A stretch of 64,000 bases of DNA, from positions 2,480,001-2,544,000 of the forward strand of contig OX442315.1 of NCBI GenBank assembly GCA_949358305.1. The letters are read 5' to 3'. Made by a program: the position numbers and the translations under genes. Below, in pieces: positions 61,801 through 64,000 of this stretch. The notes beneath the pieces were generated by a model. It was not told the origin of the DNA. It saw only the letters and a list, made by a program, of their open reading frames with translations, and made no database searches. The first letter of the stretch is position 1. The number at the start of each line of letters is the position of its first letter. The stretch is from Strigamia acuminata (lineage: Eukaryota; Arthropoda; Chilopoda; Geophilomorpha; Linotaeniidae).

Positions 61801-63997
61801 CTAAAATCAACAAACATCAATCAAAATAATAAAATAAAATAATAAGAATAAATTAACCGTAATTCCGAAACGACAATTTGTTGGACACGATGTAAGTTCC
61901 GTTTCCGTGCAGATTTCTTGCCTCGCAAACGTACGTTCCTGACTCGGTTACATTAAACGATGGTTGAGAAGCAATCACTTTCCACGAGCCGTTTTCAGCT
62001 TCCGTTTTAATGAGAAAGTCAGTGGGCGAAGGAAACCCATTGGCTTTACACGTTATTTGTTTCGTTTCGCCTTTTAGTAAGATTCGGTCTGAACAATCCA
62101 AATTATCGTGCAATAACACTCTATTTGTTGCATCTACAACACGTTTTCCGTTATAACACAAACAAAAAACATGAAATTAATAATACCTGAACAGAAGTAG
62201 GTCACTTAATACCAAAATATCAAAAAACTCCCCCTTGAACTTCACGGCAACGCATTTAATGTTTTATGCTGGGTTCCCACTTGACTGAATTCAGTCGGCA
62301 GAAAATTTATCTTTTCTGCTATTGGTTTCCGTCTGGACTAAAGGTGGGCAGAAAAAAAATCCCGCCGACACTAAAAGCAACGATAAGCGACCGAACACCG
62401 GCGATCAAATGCACCTGATGTTCGGCCGATTACCGTTGCTTAGTTCCGGAAACTGATTAGCTCGTGGTGTTTTCTGCAGCGAAAGAAATAGAAATAGAGT
62501 CTATTTTTTCTGCCTGTTCTTTTCTGCCCAAATAAGAGGAAGTGACGTCATAGCCGAATATTGGACTTTTTGCCCTGAAACCTAGCATTACGTGCAATGC
62601 GCGTCAAAGTTTGATCTTTTGTGCATGAATACTTGAGCATTAGTGGCATTTCTTCTGATAAGGTATTTATTTAATAGTGTCACTTTACTCACAGGGTATT
62701 CCAAAAGTTCCGACTAGAATTTCCGTTTCGGTGCCAGACTGGATTTGACATCGAATTTCCTTCTCGTGCTCGCCCACGTGGAAGTGAACTCGAACAATCG
62801 ATTCGCATTCCTGCAAATCAGTGTCGAGTGTTATGATTTTATAGTTGTGTTGTTTTGTTTTGTTGTTCTCCGACCAGACGAAGGTGGTCGCACCGGGACG
62901 ATTGGACTGCAAGTAAGCGACGCATCTAAAGTCGACGTTCCCGTCCTCGTCCGGATGTATAAAATGTTGCGAATTGTTCGTCCACGATTTGTTGCTATAA
63001 AATAATTCCGACGCTGGTCCTGAAGCATCAATAATAATAACAATATAAACCTCATTCCCTTTTAAGATGACAGTGCGAGGTTAAGCTAAGTACACATGAC
63101 CTGATTCCGTGCACGGAATGATCACTTTCCGTGTGTGGCCAAAAGTTTTGGTCGATGTGGTACGCATGGTTCCGTTCACCACACACGAAAACTTTCTGTC
63201 GACCGAAATTCTATTCTTTCCGGCAGTGACGGTGGACAGAAAAATTCAATTGTTTCCGTGCACAAACAAATTCCGAGTACCCAGAATTCATTGTGATAAT
63301 GCGATCGATCATAACCGGCCGTACACAAGATGGAGATAGATACTGAATACAAAGACAGATAATACTGAAAGTGTTGATTAATTTATTTTATTATTTATTA
63401 TTAATTATTAATTTCAAAATACAGTAATATATTTATTTGTGTGTACCAAACAATTTCCGCGCACGGAATGACACAGGCGGAATCATTTCGTTTGCGGCGT
63501 GACAACCTGAAATTTCAGACTTTGAAAGTCTCATGTGTACTTAGCTTTAAGCCCATTGGCCTGATGGAAAACTCTGACATTTTCGTCAACTGACAACAGG
63601 ACTAGACTGGGTACAAATTTAGTACCGGGAAATCGGGATGGGTCGGGCCGCAGGGACTGGCTAGGATGGACAGGGAAGTAACACCACCTTAATCATATCA
63701 GATTCTAATTGTGCCACTTACTTTTTACTTGGAGGTAGTACACTACGTATTCTTTGTCAGTGATACAGTGATATTCACCCGAATCATACAGTTTGGGACT
63801 ATTCATGCCAATTATACAAAATTCCAAGTTTGTGATTCTGAAGCGTCTGTCACTTGTGTGACCTCTGTCAAGGATTATATGTCGAATGTCGTGGGTGTAC
63901 TTGTAGAATTCACATTCTGTTGTCTTCATGTCGCTGCAGTTAAATGATATTGATTGGTTTCTTTCGGCAAACAGATAGTGTTTCTCGGCAGAAATAC
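58250..63997 (-). CDS. Ig gene 5: three-Ig protein with giant repeat tail (5' exon missing)
   Basis: Minus-strand exons: 63722-63997, 62693-63019, 61858-62133 and 58250-61800; the signal-peptide exon is past the right edge. First Ig: SFNCS, ECEFYKYTH, DSGEYHC. Second Ig: FRCVAY, FVWSE, IRCQI. Third Ig: ITCKANGFP, ESGTYVCEAR. The last exon codes 1,182 aa that begin DREIAVVGQTLSEMNDELSE and go on as about 45 units of 28, 21 or 14 residues, e.g. ERARTIRVISVLNDTISVV followed by KDDVSELLN. Unit lengths are multiples of seven, as in a long coiled coil. Most units have NDT, NNT or NET and many also NVS, so several dozen N-glycosylation sequons. There is no stop or frameshift. Donor of exon 4 is ACG|GTTAAT. 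Likely a secreted, glycosylated rod; partner unknown. Confidence 0.85.
62134..62692. other. Intron of gene 5 between second and third Ig exons
   Basis: 559 bp; no repeat identified with confidence. Confidence 0.5.
63084..63546. mobile_element. PIF/Harbinger-like MITE in a gene 5 intron
   Basis: 463 bp; ends AGCTAAGTACACATGA and its complement TCATGTGTACTTAGCT; TTA on both sides (63081-63083 and 63547-63549). Non-coding, with several CCGTGCACGGAATGA-type stretches inside. Confidence 0.78.
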
Positions 63998-64000
63998 CTC

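Noticed and set aside
58484-61804. Many plus-strand open frames opposite the gene 5 repeat exon
   Set aside because: They are antisense mirrors of the repetitive coding strand; the minus-strand frame is unbroken over 1,180 codons and fits the exon plan.

Overview
The window is genomic DNA of a multicellular animal, most likely an invertebrate; the species cannot be named from the sequence. Evidence for an animal: phase-1 introns with GT/AG borders, immunoglobulin (Ig) exons, a captured Cullin-5 fragment, and copia primer-binding sites that match the 3' end of animal initiator tRNA-Met exactly. I see no RNA gene and no CRISPR array.

The host genes are five members of one family. Each encodes a signal peptide, three Ig-like domains (one per exon, all junctions phase 1) and a last exon made of heptad repeats. 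Gene 1 (3310-6315, +) and gene 3 (50336-52720, -) are intact. Gene 2 (18808-20258, +) is a pseudogene. Gene 4 (54586-56517, -) is intact up to an ambiguous 3' end. Gene 5 (58250 to beyond the right edge, -) has a 3.55-kb last exon coding for about 1,180 residues of 28/21/14-residue repeats full of N-glycosylation sequons. Broken exons of further copies lie at 34530-34604 and 53467-53751. The proteins look secreted; binding or immune roles are only inferred.

About 60% of the window is retrotransposon. Element E (left edge to 2747, -) and element B (20811-34264, +) belong to one Ty3/Gypsy family; element A (6647-17994, +) is a related, smaller-LTR family. A and B have gag, a -1 frameshifted pol and a third spliced ORF in the env position that does not look like an envelope. 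A Ty1/copia element C (36774-50014, -) carries a second copia element D (40552-47249, -) inside its integrase region; C itself sits in a mariner-like MITE in the 3' flank of gene 3. Smaller elements (hAT-like, PIF/Harbinger-like, a TTAA-flanked element carrying Cullin-5 sequence) fill introns and spacers.

The main structural conclusion is that the segment between E and B (genes 1 and 2 plus element A) appears inverted. The 5' LTR of E and the 3' LTR of B are nearly identical and share the flanking tetramer ATAT, while B's own 5' LTR differs from its 3' LTR at a dozen or more positions and has a different flank. Undoing the inversion puts all five Ig genes on the same strand as one tandem array.
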